From Methylophilus sp. QUAN (GTDB taxonomy: Bacteria > Pseudomonadota > Gammaproteobacteria > Burkholderiales > Methylophilaceae), in assembly GCF_015354445.1 (NCBI RefSeq), contig NZ_JADKYT010000001.1, positions 558,001 to 622,000 on the forward strand: 64,000 nt of DNA, in the 5' to 3' direction. Under the pieces are notes generated by a model that saw nothing but the letters and a program-made list of their open reading frames with translations, had not been told where the DNA came from and made no database searches. A program made the translations under genes and the position numbers. This document shows, in pieces, positions 63,337 to 64,000 of the stretch. How positions within the stretch are numbered: position 1 is the stretch's first letter; every line of letters begins with the position of its first letter.

Positions 63337-64000
63337 TTAATGTAATAGCGGGACGATCAGCAGCGCCACAATGTTGATGATCTTGATTAAGGGGTTTACT
63401 GCCGGGCCAGCTGTATCCTTGTAAGGATCGCCGACGGTGTCGCCTGTGACTGCGGCTTTGTGTGCATCTGAGCCCTTGCCGCCGTGATGGCCGTCTTCAA
63501 TGTATTTCTTGGCGTTATCCCAGGCGCCGCCGCCCGTACACATGGAGATCGCCACAAACAGGCCGGTAACAATCGTCCCCATGAGCAAGCCGCCCAATGC
63601 GACCGGGCCCAAGAATAATCCGACCAGGATTGGCACGGCAACCGGCAATAATGATGGCAACATCATTTCCTTGATGGCTGCGCTGGTGAGCATGTCCACT
63701 GCTTTGCCATATTCCGGTTTGGCAGTACCTTCCATAATGCCTTTGATTTCGCGGAACTGGCGGCGCACTTCTTCCACTACGCTGCCCGCGGCGCGGCCAA
63801 CAGCTTCCATCGCCATGGCGGCAAACAGGAATGGAATCAGGCCGCCAATAAACAGGCCGATAATCACTTTCGGGTCACTTAAATCAAAGCTGGCGGTGAT
63901 GCCCGCGCCTTCCAGTTTGTGCGTGTAGTCTGCAAACAGCACCAGTGATGCCAGCCCTGCTGAGCCAATGGCGTAGCCTTTGGTGACCGCTTTGGTTGTG
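63337..64000 (-). CDS. hppA: Membrane-bound proton-translocating pyrophosphatase, C-terminal part
   Basis: The last 221 codons of a gene that runs off the right edge. The reading frame is open through 64000, and the GTG at 63942 is not the true start. The region begins [25 protein letters not shown], a conserved H+-PPase segment, and includes [20 protein letters not shown] and the [21 protein letters not shown] end with its [10 protein letters not shown] motif. The Lys in TTKAVT and the Thr three residues later match the K+-independent class of H+-PPase (Lys460/Thr463 in the usual numbering). It uses pyrophosphate to pump protons. Confidence 0.94.
   Translation of the reverse strand, partial: TTKAVTKGYAIGSAGLASLVLFADYTHKLEGAGITASFDLSDPKVIIGLFIGGLIPFLFAAMAMEAVGRAAGSVVEEVRRQFREIKGIMEGTAKPEYGKAVDMLTSAAIKEMMLPSLLPVAVPILVGLFLGPVALGGLLMGTIVTGLFVAISMCTGGGAWDNAKKYIEDGHHGGKGSDAHKAAVTGDTVGDPYKDTAGPAVNPLIKIINIVALLIVPLLH

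Noticed and set aside
1-64000. CRISPR array, prophage, integrative element or rRNA operon
   Set aside because: No regularly spaced repeats, phage structural or integrase genes, transposases or rRNA-like sequence were found.

Overview
The window reads as a chromosomal segment of a methylotrophic betaproteobacterium, most likely of the family Methylophilaceae (Methylophilus/Methylotenera type). This is an inference from gene content and synteny: an MxaD-like protein of the methanol-dehydrogenase system, the polA / DUF2782 / thrB / BPSS1780-family neighbourhood, a six-gene bioBFHCD-rhomboid operon, two gap genes around pgk, a membrane pyrophosphatase next to a soluble one, and an exosortase-type sorting tail. 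I see no rRNA, tRNA, CRISPR array, prophage or transposase gene.

Layout. 1-6300: a cut GlsB-type membrane protein, a DUF3185 protein, polA, a LOG-family enzyme, DUF2782, thrB and a BPSS1780 membrane protein. 6300-12200 (minus strand): an EAL-CBS-GGDEF c-di-GMP protein, a PglL-like O-oligosaccharyltransferase and uvrD. 12200-13100: a gene-free stretch with a 530-bp inverted-repeat element and a probable small RNA. 13100-29780: trmL, then a long MSHA-type pilus locus in two blocks, mshE-G-A-C-D-O-P-Q and mshI-(pilN-like)-J-K-L-M-N, separated by a terminator. 29780-38300: comF, the biotin operon ending in a rhomboid protease, and two LPS-core glycosyltransferases (waaG/waaC type). 38300-42300: grpE-dnaK-dnaJ with two heat-shock-type promoters. 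42300-47050: a second small-RNA candidate, a ParA-like ATPase lacking the P-loop lysine, corA, aroC and an MFS transporter. 47050-51700 (minus strand): folE2, dxs, ispA, xseB and a carboxylesterase. 51700-55500: a second type IV pilin under a sigma54 promoter, an MxaD-like protein, a seven-bladed beta-propeller and a PEP-CTERM-like protein. 55500-64000: rppH, msrA, gap, pgk, a PAS-GGDEF diguanylate cyclase, a second gap, purC, a YkvA protein, ppa and the 3' part of hppA.

How the parts fit. The strongest theme is surface pili and their control. The MSHA ATPase carries two copies of the c-di-GMP-binding MshEN motif, and the window encodes one probable phosphodiesterase and one probable cyclase. 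Both major pilin genes (mshA-like and pilA-like) have exact sigma54 -24/-12 elements, and a PglL-like ligase that could glycosylate pilin lies 3.7 kb from mshE. A G8 tract in the pilN-like gene could allow on/off switching. The other genes are mostly housekeeping: cofactor synthesis (biotin, folate/GTP cyclohydrolase, isoprenoids), protein folding, central carbon metabolism and pyrophosphate removal. The least explained items are the gene-free repeat element at 12.3-12.85 kb, the two terminator-ended intergenic transcripts that share a TTTCCTCC motif, and the unusual ParA-like protein.
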